A DNA stretch of 64,000 bases from Bdellovibrio bacteriovorus str. Tiberius (GTDB lineage: Bacteria; Bdellovibrionota; Bdellovibrionia; Bdellovibrionales; Bdellovibrionaceae), in assembly GCF_000317895.1 (NCBI RefSeq), contig NC_019567.1:2170001-2234000 (forward strand), read 5' to 3'. The notes under the pieces are model-generated. The model saw nothing but the letters and a program-made list of their open reading frames with translations, was not told where the DNA came from and made no database searches. A program made the translations under genes and the position numbers. This document shows positions 28,100 to 37,108 of the stretch, piece after piece (position 1 is the stretch's first letter; the number at the start of each line of letters is the position of its first letter).

Positions 28100-29215
28100 A
28101 TGATCATGAGCACAGCCCAATTCATCCGAAAAGGACTCGAACCCCAGCATTTGATTTCCTCCGTCAGTTTCATCGTGTTCCTGGTGTCGTCAATGTTTGC
28201 CGAAGGCAATATGTGGATCACTGTGACCGCGGCGGTGTTCCTGGGTGTGGCAGTGATGTCCTCTGTCCACCACGCTGAAGTTATTGCCCACAAAATTGGC
28301 GAAGGCCTGGGGACCTTGGTTCTTGCTCTTTGCGTGACGATCATCGAAGTGGGACTGATTGTGTCTTTGATGAACCAATCCACCGTCAGTGCTGATTCGG
28401 CTGTATTGGCCCGTGACACGATTTTTGCCGCGGTGATGATCATCACCAACGGGATGGTGGCACTGTGCCTGATTCTGGGCGGTATGAAGTACAAAGAGCA
28501 GGAGTTCCAGGTTCAAGGCTCAAAAAGTCTGATGGTTGTTTTGATGACCCTGGCCCTTTTGGTGTTTGTGCTTCCCAATTTCACAACCACAACCGCAGTA
28601 GGCACCTACAACCCGCCACAAATGATCTTCATTGGTATCATCTGCGTGGTTTTGTATCTTCTGTTCATTCTGTTCCAGACCACCACACACAAAACCTACT
28701 TTGAGGCCGTGGACACCAAGAGTGATATTTCCCCGATTGATCCCACTCATGAAATCACTAAATCCGACGCCTGGCTGAGTTTTATTTCCCTGTCTGTCAG
28801 TCTGATTGCCGTGATCGGTCTTGCAAAAATGATCTCGCCATTGATTGAACAGGGTGTGGACTATGTCGGCGCTCCAAAATCGATGGTGGGTCTTTTGATC
28901 GCAGGTATCGTGTTGCTGCCAGAGACCTGGGCCGCTATCAACGCCGCACGTGCCAACCGCCTGCAAACCAGTCTGAATCTGGCGCTGGGCTCTGGTATCG
29001 CCAGTATCGCACTGACGATCCCCACCGTCATTGCATTCTGCCTTTACACGAACCAGACACTGATGCTGGGCCTGGATCCTAAAAACATGGTCTTTTTGAT
29101 TATGACATTCATGGCCGGCATGATCACACTGGGAACCGGAAAAGCCACCTTGCTTCAAGGGGCGGTTCACGGCGTGATTCTATTAACTTACTTTGTGATG
29201 TCCTTCATCCCTTAA
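28100..29215 (+). CDS. Ca2+/H+ antiporter, ChaA-like (CaCA family)
   Basis: The 371-residue protein has about eleven hydrophobic helices in two similar halves, each with an acidic exchanger motif: TIIEVGLIVSLM in the first half and VLLPETWAAINAARANRLQ in the second. This is the ion-binding alpha-repeat pattern of CaCA proteins such as ChaA, which exchange Ca2+ (or Na+/K+) for protons. GGAGG precedes the ATG by about eight bases. slyX follows after nine bases, probably in one transcript. Confidence 0.88.
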   Translation: MIMSTAQFIRKGLEPQHLISSVSFIVFLVSSMFAEGNMWITVTAAVFLGVAVMSSVHHAEVIAHKIGEGLGTLVLALCVTIIEVGLIVSLMNQSTVSADSAVLARDTIFAAVMIITNGMVALCLILGGMKYKEQEFQVQGSKSLMVVLMTLALLVFVLPNFTTTTAVGTYNPPQMIFIGIICVVLYLLFILFQTTTHKTYFEAVDTKSDISPIDPTHEITKSDAWLSFISLSVSLIAVIGLAKMISPLIEQGVDYVGAPKSMVGLLIAGIVLLPETWAAINAARANRLQTSLNLALGSGIASIALTIPTVIAFCLYTNQTLMLGLDPKNMVFLIMTFMAGMITLGTGKATLLQGAVHGVILLTYFVMSFIP

Positions 29216-29224
29216 GAGGATTTT

Positions 29225-29431
29225 ATGAGCGAAGACAGATTCGTTGATCTTGAAATCAAGCTGACTCACCAGGAACAAAAGCTGGAAGAACTGCATCATG
29301 TAGTTTATGAACAGCAAAAGACCATCGACAAAATGGAGACCCTGCTTCAGGGTCTGACCAATCGACTGAAAGAAGTTCTGGGAACCGAAGGTGATGAGAT
29401 TCGCGGCAATGAAAAGCCGCCTCATTACTAG
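29225..29431 (+). CDS. slyX: SlyX family protein
   Basis: The 68 residues form a short coiled coil with the SlyX pattern (D-L-E-I-K-L-T-H-Q-E-Q-K-L-E-E-L and Q-Q-K-T-I-D-K-M). Function of SlyX is not established. AGAGGA precedes the ATG; the stop overlaps the convergent lipoprotein gene by four bases. Confidence 0.88.
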   Translation: MSEDRFVDLEIKLTHQEQKLEELHHVVYEQQKTIDKMETLLQGLTNRLKEVLGTEGDEIRGNEKPPHY

Positions 29432-29925
29432 ATGTCTTTTTCAGAAGCCTGATACAGAGGCAGTGCCGGAGGAACAACCCCCTGCTGCTTCATCAGCTCA
29501 GGATCGCGCAGTTGAATTTTGATTGAATTGAATCCATGACGGTCGATGAAACGAATTACAGTTTCGTCGCCCTCCACCTGAGCACCCGACACAAACAAGT
29601 GCATATCAAACAACGGACGGATCGCCCTAAGGCGCAAGACGCCGTCAGCCACATCCCACAAACCCTGTCCGTCGCCCAGCTTGTCCACCTGATAATAGAA
29701 TTTGCCATTCGTGAACAGCGCCATTCGCATTGGGTAATCAGAGCCTGTTTCAAGAAGTTTTACCTGATCCAGCTTTTCCACAGCACTGTCCATTTGCTCG
29801 GCAGGATTCACAAAGCGGCCATAGAATTCGGCATCACGCTTATTTGCAGTCATGGAGCTCATCGGAGAACAAGCCGCAAACAAAGTACACAAAGACAACG
29901 CCAGGATGATTTTGGATTTAAGCAT
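29428..29925 (-). CDS. Lipoprotein of unknown function
   Basis: The 165-residue product carries a lipoprotein signal, LCTLFAAC, so Cys19 should be lipidated. The mature part is a compact alpha/beta domain of about 145 residues with no further cysteines and no known motif. The ATG chosen is the one that gives a proper signal peptide; the in-frame start ten codons earlier adds a His-rich, unlikely N-terminus. Confidence 0.7.
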   Translation of the reverse strand: MLKSKIILALSLCTLFAACSPMSSMTANKRDAEFYGRFVNPAEQMDSAVEKLDQVKLLETGSDYPMRMALFTNGKFYYQVDKLGDGQGLWDVADGVLRLRAIRPLFDMHLFVSGAQVEGDETVIRFIDRHGFNSIKIQLRDPELMKQQGVVPPALPLYQASEKDI

Positions 29926-29961
29926 GAAATAATGATGACCTTGAGCTGGTCTCAAGTCAAC

Positions 29962-30456
29962 TCAGGACCCAGACCGCGCTTGGATACAAAGCATATCACA
30001 TCGTTCGTTGTGCTTAATTCCCGAATGCGCCTTCACCCATTTCCATCGCACGTCCCGCATCGACAACAGCAGATCCAGTTGCTTTAGCTGATTGACCTGG
30101 GGAATCGGCTGACCGCGGGACTTCACCCAGCCCAGAGCTTTCCATTCCGGGACCTTTTGCAGGGTCTCAATCAGGACTCGCGAGTCGGTGTAAATTTCAA
30201 TACGGGATTTTTCCGGCAAAGACGACAGTGCCTCGATGGCGGCCTGAAACTCCATCTGATTGTTGGTGGGTTTTAAAGAGGCCCCGCTGCATTCACGAAG
30301 CACGCGGTTACGACGAACAATCACATAGGCCCAGGAACCCCGACCGTTCTTTACACTGCCGTCGGTGTACACTTCAAAGCGCGGCAGAAAAAATCTGCGC
30401 GCTTTTTGGATGATTGCTTGAATAGGTTTTAAGATAGCCCCTGCTTCGTTACCCAC
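29962..30456 (-). CDS. rnhA: Ribonuclease HI-like protein
   Basis: The 164 residues carry the four RNase HI acidic residues: YTDGSVKNG, MEFQAAIEAL, IYTDSRVLI and N-E-R-C-D, plus the HSG loop in KAHSGIKHN. It should cleave the RNA of RNA-DNA hybrids. A roughly 25-residue N-terminal extension precedes the domain; its start overlaps the upstream NarL-type regulator by 28 bases, so a later start is possible. The gene symbol is by family. Confidence 0.88.
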   Translation of the reverse strand: MGNEAGAILKPIQAIIQKARRFFLPRFEVYTDGSVKNGRGSWAYVIVRRNRVLRECSGASLKPTNNQMEFQAAIEALSSLPEKSRIEIYTDSRVLIETLQKVPEWKALGWVKSRGQPIPQVNQLKQLDLLLSMRDVRWKWVKAHSGIKHNERCDMLCIQARSGS

Positions 30457-31043
30457 ATGGCAACTTCCACAGAAGTGTTCACGCCCAGTTTGGTCATGAT
30501 ATTGGTCTTGTGAGTTTTGATCGTCTGATCAGAACAACCCAAAGCTTCGGCGATTTCTTTATTGGAACGGCCTGTGGCAACCATTCTTGCCACTTCGACC
30601 TCTCGCTTGGTCAGAACTTCCACACCCGCCTTATCAATGGCCTGGCGGATATTGTCTGAAAGGAAGCGATCTCCATTTTTCAAGGCCAGCAGCGCTTTGG
30701 GCACGTCCTCGATGTAGGACCCTTTGCTGACAATCGCCACCACCGGGGAATTCCAGTAAGTTTTCAAAATGGCTGATTCCAACGACTGAGTGAATACGAT
30801 CACGCGAATAGATGCGTTGAACTTGCGGATAAAATCCAGAACTTCAAAACCGCTGGAGCCACGAAGATGGTGGTCCAACAAAATCACTGTTGGATTTTCA
30901 GTTTGAATCATCTGCAGGGCGCGGACGGCTTCCTCAGCCTCTCCTACCACGGTGAAAGTATCAGAAAGACGCTCCACCTCGGTTTTTAGGCCGGCGCGGA
31001 CAATCGGATGGTCATCAATAATCAAAACTTTTTCCAAACTCAT
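30429..31043 (-). CDS. NarL/FixJ-type response regulator
   Basis: The 204-residue protein has a receiver domain (D-D-H-P near residue 10, phospho-acceptor Asp57 in ILLDHHLRGSSG) and a LuxR-type helix-turn-helix (L-T-K-R-E-V-E-V-A-R-M and N-K-E-I-A-E-A-L-G, then T-I-K-T-H). No kinase lies beside it; the GAF kinase at 32.9 kb has its own partner. It is upstream of the RNase HI gene. Confidence 0.93.
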   Translation of the reverse strand: MSLEKVLIIDDHPIVRAGLKTEVERLSDTFTVVGEAEEAVRALQMIQTENPTVILLDHHLRGSSGFEVLDFIRKFNASIRVIVFTQSLESAILKTYWNSPVVAIVSKGSYIEDVPKALLALKNGDRFLSDNIRQAIDKAGVEVLTKREVEVARMVATGRSNKEIAEALGCSDQTIKTHKTNIMTKLGVNTSVEVAMWVTKQGLS

Positions 31044-31182
31044 ACTAAAAGTCTTTACGCCCGGCCCAAAAAAGTCAATTCAGGGACATTCAGATTTTCG
31101 CCGCATCGCTTCGCCACAGGTGCCCCGTGACAAGTGGACTTGGGCAACCCTAAAATGGGCGCGATTTTTAAGGAGTTGTCCC

Positions 31183-32070
31183 TTGGCATTTCGTTGGATC
31201 GGTAAATCAGCAGACGGTAAATCAGTCACCCTCAAACACCTTGAGGATTGCAAACTTAATACACCCCCTTATGCGACCACGACCTGGGTTCGGGACAATG
31301 CCGACATCGTGCGTGTTGCCGCTATTTTGGACGTCGAAACCACGGGTTTAAATCAGGCCGAAGACACCATTATCGAAATCGGTATTCGCCAGTTTCTTTT
31401 CAACAAAAACTCGGGCGAAGTTCTGGCTGTCACCAAGACCTATTCCAGCTTCCAGGATCCAGGGAAACCGATCACACCCGAAATTCAGGCCCTGACCGGA
31501 ATCACCGATGAAATGGTGGCCGGCAAGCAGATCGACTGGACTGCTGTGGATGCTCTTTTAAATGAATGTCAGTTGATCATCGCGCACAATGCGAAGTTTG
31601 ACCGCCCTTTCATCGATCGCAGATCCAAAACATCTACAGAGCGCGTATGGGCTTGTTCGTTTAAACAGGTTGAATGGTCCGACAAGGGCTTTACCAGCCC
31701 GAAGCTGGAGCTTTTGAATATCTATCACGGGTTCTTCACTGATTCCCACCGCGCAATCAACGATGTGGATGCCTTGCTTTACCTGCTAAGCCTGCCGGAT
31801 GCAGACACCCAGAAGCCTTATCTTTTTGAATTGATCAACAACGCCCGTCGCCCGATGACTCATGTGATTGCGACGTCGGCACCGTTTGAATCGAAAGACC
31901 ACCTGAAGGGTCGCGGTTATAACTGGGACAGCATCAATCGTTTCTGGTCAAAAATCATTTTCAAAGACGAAGTCCCGGATGAAACCAAATGGCTTGAAGA
32001 AACCGTTTACTGTGGCCCCTTCGGCGGCATGACCCGAGACATCGCCTTGGTGGATGGGTTTAAAAACTAA
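31183..32070 (+). CDS. DnaQ-fold 3'-5' exonuclease with extra C-terminal domain
   Basis: The exonuclease domain lies at about residues 45-210: Exo I LDVETTGL (Asp and Glu), Exo II IAHNAKFDRPF, and Exo III H-R-A-I-N-D-V-D-A-L (DEDDh type). A C-terminal block, LKGRGYNWDSINRFWSK, resembles the G-Y-x-W...W module found on other exonuclease-like proteins (DUF5710 type, by impression). The roughly 45 N-terminal residues are not recognised. I chose the TTG start because AAGGAG lies seven bases before it. It overlaps the convergent gene by four bases. Confidence 0.85.
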   Translation: MAFRWIGKSADGKSVTLKHLEDCKLNTPPYATTTWVRDNADIVRVAAILDVETTGLNQAEDTIIEIGIRQFLFNKNSGEVLAVTKTYSSFQDPGKPITPEIQALTGITDEMVAGKQIDWTAVDALLNECQLIIAHNAKFDRPFIDRRSKTSTERVWACSFKQVEWSDKGFTSPKLELLNIYHGFFTDSHRAINDVDALLYLLSLPDADTQKPYLFELINNARRPMTHVIATSAPFESKDHLKGRGYNWDSINRFWSKIIFKDEVPDETKWLEETVYCGPFGGMTRDIALVDGFKN

Positions 32071-32687
32071 CGAGGAATTGCGGACAGGCAGTTATCCAGG
32101 GACGTTCCGCCGCCAATGTTGCGGGCGTTCTTAAGATCACGCAGGATAAAGCTTTCAAAAGCGCCGTCGCTTCCGTTGGAAACGCACATAAATCCTGACG
32201 TTGCTTTTGCAATCAACACCTGGCAGGCATCAAACGAAGTGCCGCCACCGATTTTTTTACGTGTCGCCAAATCCAGAGGACTGAAACGCTCAAAGTGATC
32301 GTCACTGCCATTCGAGACACACATCAAACCATTCATCTGTTTTTCAATCAGTTGACGACATTTATCCAAACTCGTCCCGCCACCCACGACTTTGTTAGTT
32401 GCTAAATCAGTCGGAACGAAGCGTTCAAAGTGATCAGAACTGCCATTGGAAATACAGGCAAACGGCACGCGGGATTCTTTTTTCTGATAACGTCCCAAGG
32501 TGATCTCAAGCTTTTCAAGGCTATAGCGAACTTCCTCGTGGTCAGCATATACCAGCTGCGATTCCACGTCCTGCAAATGGTCAGCAAGCTTTCTGGCTTT
32601 TTCAGCAAGAGCCGCACTCACTGGTACCGCCTGAACACCTGAACTCAACAACAAAACCCCCAAGACCGTACATACTAAATTTTTCAC
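32067..32687 (-). CDS. Secreted protein with three 45-residue cysteine repeats
   Basis: The 206-residue product has a signal peptide ending near VQA, a coiled-coil-like stretch (about 25-70), then three repeats of 45 residues. Each repeat reads C-x-S-N-G-S-x-x-x-F-E-x-F, then D-L, then GGGTS-x-D-x-C, with its two cysteines 32 residues apart (Cys78/110, 123/155, 168/200 in my count). Each repeat probably folds around its own disulfide. GTG was chosen because AAAGG lies six bases before it. Function unknown. Confidence 0.75.
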   Translation of the reverse strand: MKNLVCTVLGVLLLSSGVQAVPVSAALAEKARKLADHLQDVESQLVYADHEEVRYSLEKLEITLGRYQKKESRVPFACISNGSSDHFERFVPTDLATNKVVGGGTSLDKCRQLIEKQMNGLMCVSNGSDDHFERFSPLDLATRKKIGGGTSFDACQVLIAKATSGFMCVSNGSDGAFESFILRDLKNARNIGGGTSLDNCLSAIPR

Positions 32688-32750
32688 AATATACCTTTCT
32701 GGAAAAAACTCATTTCCGATGCTGATCCCCTTCAGCAAGGGATGTGCCCT

Positions 32751-32777
32751 GTCAGATCCACTCAGTGGATAGCTGAC
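32751..32777 (+). promoter_or_regulatory. Strong inverted repeat upstream of the GAF kinase gene
   Basis: GTCAGATCCAC and GTGGAT-AG-CTGAC pair over 11 bases with a two-base bulge and a 3-base loop. It lies between divergent genes and could be an operator or a leader hairpin. Confidence 0.4.
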
Positions 32778-32917
32778 GCTCCCCTAGCCCCTCAGCTTCT
32801 GAAAACGGGGACGAGCTGTCCGGAAATCCGGAAAATCAGATGACTTTTAACAGGCCTGCGGACCAAAGCGATCTTTCCCCGGACAGAGTGCTAAAATGGA
32901 CTGGCTGGAGGCCAGCT

Positions 32918-34258
32918 ATGGAAAGCAACACTCTTCAATCTTTGGAGGTCATTAAAGACATCTACAATGTGGACCAGCTGCTTTCTGGTAAAGAATACAT
33001 TCGAGAGTTGGTGCACCGTCTGGCCACCACCTTGGACGTCAAATACGTGATGGTTGGCCACGCCATCGAACCTGAGCGCAAATCCATTCAAACGGACTTT
33101 CTATGGGCGAACCAGGGTTTCACCGACAACGTCGTCTATAACCTGGAAGACACCCCGTGCACCCAGGTCCTTTGCGGGACCCGTGTGGCCTGCTATTCCA
33201 CGAACGTGCAGCAGGAATTCCCCAAAGACCAGATGCTGAAGGATATGAATGTACAGTCCTATCTGGGATCCCCCTTTCTGCACACAGATGGTCGTCTTAT
33301 TGGATTGCTGGTGATCATGGACGAAAAGCCTTTTGCGAATTTGGAAATGCAGACAGCGATTGTGGAATTCTTTGCCGCCCGCATCGGAACCGAGTACCGC
33401 CGTCTGGCGGCGGAGGATTCTTTAAAAAGAATCAACGAAAGTCTGGAAAGACTTGTCAACGAACGCACCAGCGAACTGCAAAAAGCCTTCGCTTCACTTC
33501 AGGCCACACAGAAACAACTTATCTCTCAGGAAAAACTTGCGACTATCGGACGCATCACCTTCGGTATCGCCCATGAGCTGAAGAATCCTTTGAACATCAT
33601 TATCAACGCTTCAGAGCTGCTGCAGGATAGCGACCTCGACAAAGAATCCCGTGACCGCGCCGTTGAAATGATCCAGCAACACAGCATGCGTGCCAGTGAC
33701 ATTATCACCAACATGTTAAAACAGGCCCGTCAGGACACCAGCCAGGAACCGGAATGGGTTAATTTCTCTGCCCTGGTCGAGCGGGCTTTGGACATGTTCC
33801 TGCGATCCATCACCGACATTGATCTGAAAACGGCTTTGGTCAAAAAAATCAACATCACGCCTCAGGTGCAGGCACGCCTGGTCGACGCACCGGCCATGGA
33901 ACGGGTTTTTATCAACATTATCGACAACGCTCTTTATGCTTTGAATGAAAAGTTTCAAAGAAACCGCACCACATTTATCCCAGAGCTGCAGGTGGAGCTT
34001 TTGCCCGGAAAAGCTCTGTGCCGCCTTTCAGTCCGCGACAATGGCACCGGCATTCCACAAAATCACCTTCCCAATGTTTGCGATGAGTTCTATACCACGA
34101 AGCCACCGGGCGAAGGAACCGGACTGGGACTTTGGATTGCCAAACAGAATGTTGAAAAAAACCGGGGTTCTTTCCAAATTCTAAGCAAAGAAAACGAGTT
34201 CACTCTTATCACCATCGAACTTCCCAGTGCCCAACGCACGGCAGAGGTCAGTCTATGA
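32918..34258 (+). CDS. GAF-domain sensor histidine kinase
   Basis: The 446-residue cytoplasmic kinase has an N-terminal GAF domain (about 15-165), a coiled-coil linker, a HisKA domain with phospho-His in AHELKNPLNI, and an HATPase domain (N box NIIDNALYAL, G1 DNGTGI, G2 GTGLGLWIAK). No membrane helix is present. The GAF domain contains a C-T-Q-V-L-C pair that might be redox- or metal-sensitive. GGAGG lies six bases before the chosen ATG. It overlaps its receiver partner by four bases. Confidence 0.92.
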   Translation: MESNTLQSLEVIKDIYNVDQLLSGKEYIRELVHRLATTLDVKYVMVGHAIEPERKSIQTDFLWANQGFTDNVVYNLEDTPCTQVLCGTRVACYSTNVQQEFPKDQMLKDMNVQSYLGSPFLHTDGRLIGLLVIMDEKPFANLEMQTAIVEFFAARIGTEYRRLAAEDSLKRINESLERLVNERTSELQKAFASLQATQKQLISQEKLATIGRITFGIAHELKNPLNIIINASELLQDSDLDKESRDRAVEMIQQHSMRASDIITNMLKQARQDTSQEPEWVNFSALVERALDMFLRSITDIDLKTALVKKINITPQVQARLVDAPAMERVFINIIDNALYALNEKFQRNRTTFIPELQVELLPGKALCRLSVRDNGTGIPQNHLPNVCDEFYTTKPPGEGTGLGLWIAKQNVEKNRGSFQILSKENEFTLITIELPSAQRTAEVSL

Positions 34259-34662
34259 ACACGTCAGTACCTTTGGACGTCGTCGTGGTCGATGACGAAA
34301 GCAGTGTCGGTGCCCTGTGCGAACTGAAGTTCAGAAAGCCCATTGAAAAAGGCGATATTCGCTTTCACTTCTTTGAAGATGCCCAGTCCTGCTTATCATA
34401 TCTGGAAAGTTCCCAAAGAAATCCGGGCTCCGAAGTTTTATTCACCGACATTAATATGCCCAACGTTTCGGGCTTTGAATTGCTGAAGAAAGTGAAGCAG
34501 CGCTTCCCCGATATTGATGTCTATATGATGAGCGCTTATGACGATGAGCTAAGTATCCGAAAGTCCCTCAACCTGGGTGCGCAAGGCTATTTTACGAAAC
34601 CTGTAAACTATAAAGAACTCATATCCCGCATCGAAAAAGATTATGGAGTCACCCTGGCTTGA
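34255..34662 (+). CDS. Single-domain response regulator
   Basis: The 135 residues form a CheY-like receiver: D-D-E-S acidic pair near 13, phospho-acceptor Asp65 in LFTDINMPNVSG, and the conserved Lys in Y-F-T-K-P-V. It is translationally coupled to the GAF kinase and has no output domain, so it signals through protein contacts or feeds a relay. lon follows after 64 bases. Confidence 0.93.
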   Translation: MNTSVPLDVVVVDDESSVGALCELKFRKPIEKGDIRFHFFEDAQSCLSYLESSQRNPGSEVLFTDINMPNVSGFELLKKVKQRFPDIDVYMMSAYDDELSIRKSLNLGAQGYFTKPVNYKELISRIEKDYGVTLA

Positions 34663-34726
34663 CGGCTGGCGGATCGTGCTCATCTTTAAGGAAGCCCCCA
34701 CTTATGGGGAGAAAACGAGGTAACAC

Positions 34727-37108
34727 GTGTCATACGTCTCTGGTTACGTCCCAGTCATTCCTCTGAAGAATTCCGTACTGTTTCCTGACATCAGTATGCC
34801 TTTAAGAATCGGACGTGAAAAAAGTATATCGGCTTTACAAAAAGCCCTGCGCGACAATCACTGGGTGATATTGCTGACGCAGAAAAACCCCAATGCGTCG
34901 GTGGACAAAGCTGAAGATCTTTATCAGGTCGGCACACTGGCAAAAGTCGAATCATTCCGCATGGAAGAAGACGGAAGTTATAATATTTTCGTCAAAGCCC
35001 ATCAACGCGTTCGCCTGATTCACAGCCGGGAATCTGACGGGCACATTGAAGCGCAAACCGAGGCCGTGGAAGACTCAGGACATCTGGATAAAAAAACAGA
35101 AGAAGCCCTGCTGTCCTCTTTGCGCCAACTCAGCGATGACCTCTTGGACCTTCTGCCCGGAAACACAAGGCAGATCCGTGAGATGATTGCTGAAATTGAA
35201 GATCTGCAGACACTCGTAAACATGTGTGCCGCTTACGCAGATATCAATATATCCGACAAACAGGAAATTCTGGAAATCGCAGCTCTGAAAGACCGCGCCC
35301 TGAAACTTTTGGACCGCCTGCAGGAACTGAAAGAACGCCTGAAAATCCAGCGCGGCATCCGCGACAAATTGCAGGAAAGCTTCCAGCAGAATCAAAAAGA
35401 AAGCATTCTGCGGGAACAAATGCGCGTGATCCGCGAAGAGCTTGGCGACAACGAGGGCGAGGACCTGTTCACCAAATTCAAAGATAAAATCGACAAGGCC
35501 GGAATGCCTGCGGAAGCTTTGGAACTGGCGAAAAATCAGCTGCGCCGGCTGGAAACATCCAATTCAGCTTCGCCTGAGTATCAGATGATTCGCACCCATC
35601 TGGAGCTGATGACAACTCTGCCGTGGAATCAGTCGTCCGCGCAACAGAACATTGATCTGGAGGCCGCAGAGCGCGTGCTGAATGAAGACCATTATGGTCT
35701 GGATAAAATCAAAAAAAGAATCCTGCAGCATCTGGCGGTGATGAAACTGCGCAAGTCGCATCAGGGATCCATTCTGATGTTTATCGGCCCTCCGGGTGTG
35801 GGTAAAACCTCTTTAGGCAAAAGTATTGCGCGTGCTTTGGGTAAAAACTACGTGCGCGTGGCCCTGGGTGGCGTGCGTGATGACGCGGAAATTCGCGGGC
35901 ATCGTCGCACCTATATCGGCGCCCTGCCCGGTCGAATCATCGCAGGCATTAAGAAGGCCGGCGAAAATGATCCAGTCTTTATTCTGGATGAAATCGACAA
36001 ACTGACCCGCGGCTTTGGCGGCGATCCCGCCAGTGCGATGCTGGAAGTCCTGGACCCTGAACAAAACAACACGTTCCAGGATCACTATCTGGATACGCCG
36101 TTTGATTTGTCGAAGGTGTTCTTTATCGCCACTGCGAACTCTTTGGAAGGCATTCCATTGCCCCTGCTGGACCGCATGGAAGTGATCGATCTCAGCGGCT
36201 ACACGGTCGATGAAAAGCGCCAGATTGCGCGAAACCATCTTTGGCCTAAGCAATTGATCGAGCACGGATTGGAAGACAATCAACTGCAGATCACGGATCA
36301 GGCGCTGACCAAACTTCTGACTCACTACACCCGTGAAGCTGGTGTGCGCGATTTACAAAGAAAAATCGCCAGCATCTGCAAACACATGAGTCTTAAGATT
36401 ATCAAAGCCGAAGGACTGCCGCTGCTGGTGGAAGAAAAAGACCTGGAGGAAATCTTTGGTGCTGAAAGATTCTCGGCCGACATGATTGGCAGCTTGCTGC
36501 CTCCTGGAGTGGTAACCGGACTTGCATGGACGCCGGTGGGCGGGGACATCCTGTTTATCGAATCAGCCCAGATGCCCGGCAAGGGAAATCTGCTGCTAAC
36601 GGGACAACTGGGCGAGGTGATGCAGGAATCGACAAAAATTGCGCTGACACTGCTGAAATCACGGCTGCCGCTTTTGGATCCATTGCTGGACTTTGCAAAA
36701 AAAGACATTCACGTGCACGTACCAGCCGGCGCCATCCCGAAAGACGGGCCTTCTGCCGGTATCACCATGCTGACTTCGATGGCTTCCATGCTGCTGAATA
36801 AGCCGGTGGATCCGAAGATTGCCATGACCGGAGAGATCTCTTTACGGGGCAGCGTGATGCCAGTGGGCGGGATCAAGGAAAAGGTCATTGCCGCTCACCG
36901 GGCGGGTGTGCAGGAAATTCTTCTTTGCAAAAGAAACGAAAAGGATCTGAGAGAGATCCCTGAGGATATTCGCAAAGACCTGCGCTTCCACTTTGTCGAG
37001 GACGTGAATGAAGTTCTGAAGATCACTTTGGGTGTGAATGTGCCCAAGTGGGATCAGGTGCAGCTTCCTCCGCCGTCCCCGCTTAGCTCCACAGATGCAG
37101 GGACATAA
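34727..37108 (+). CDS. lon: ATP-dependent protease La (Lon)
   Basis: The 793-residue protein has the N-terminal substrate domain ([14 protein letters not shown]), AAA+ module with Walker [14 protein letters not shown] near residue 354 and Walker [10 protein letters not shown], and a C-terminal Ser-Lys protease domain (catalytic Ser in [11 protein letters not shown] near 676 and Lys in [14 protein letters not shown] near 719). Lon degrades misfolded and regulatory proteins. It starts with GTG after GAGGT. Its 3' end overlaps the convergent transporter by 26 bases. Confidence 0.96.
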   Translation: MSYVSGYVPVIPLKNSVLFPDISMPLRIGREKSISALQKALRDNHWVILLTQKNPNASVDKAEDLYQVGTLAKVESFRMEEDGSYNIFVKAHQRVRLIHSRESDGHIEAQTEAVEDSGHLDKKTEEALLSSLRQLSDDLLDLLPGNTRQIREMIAEIEDLQTLVNMCAAYADINISDKQEILEIAALKDRALKLLDRLQELKERLKIQRGIRDKLQESFQQNQKESILREQMRVIREELGDNEGEDLFTKFKDKIDKAGMPAEALELAKNQLRRLETSNSASPEYQMIRTHLELMTTLPWNQSSAQQNIDLEAAERVLNEDHYGLDKIKKRILQHLAVMKLRKSHQGSILMFIGPPGVGKTSLGKSIARALGKNYVRVALGGVRDDAEIRGHRRTYIGALPGRIIAGIKKAGENDPVFILDEIDKLTRGFGGDPASAMLEVLDPEQNNTFQDHYLDTPFDLSKVFFIATANSLEGIPLPLLDRMEVIDLSGYTVDEKRQIARNHLWPKQLIEHGLEDNQLQITDQALTKLLTHYTREAGVRDLQRKIASICKHMSLKIIKAEGLPLLVEEKDLEEIFGAERFSADMIGSLLPPGVVTGLAWTPVGGDILFIESAQMPGKGNLLLTGQLGEVMQESTKIALTLLKSRLPLLDPLLDFAKKDIHVHVPAGAIPKDGPSAGITMLTSMASMLLNKPVDPKIAMTGEISLRGSVMPVGGIKEKVIAAHRAGVQEILLCKRNEKDLREIPEDIRKDLRFHFVEDVNEVLKITLGVNVPKWDQVQLPPPSPLSSTDAGT

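Noticed and set aside
32740-32840. Possible c-di-GMP or other riboswitch before the GAF kinase
   Set aside because: Hairpins are present but the conserved bases of GEMM-type or other common riboswitches are not.
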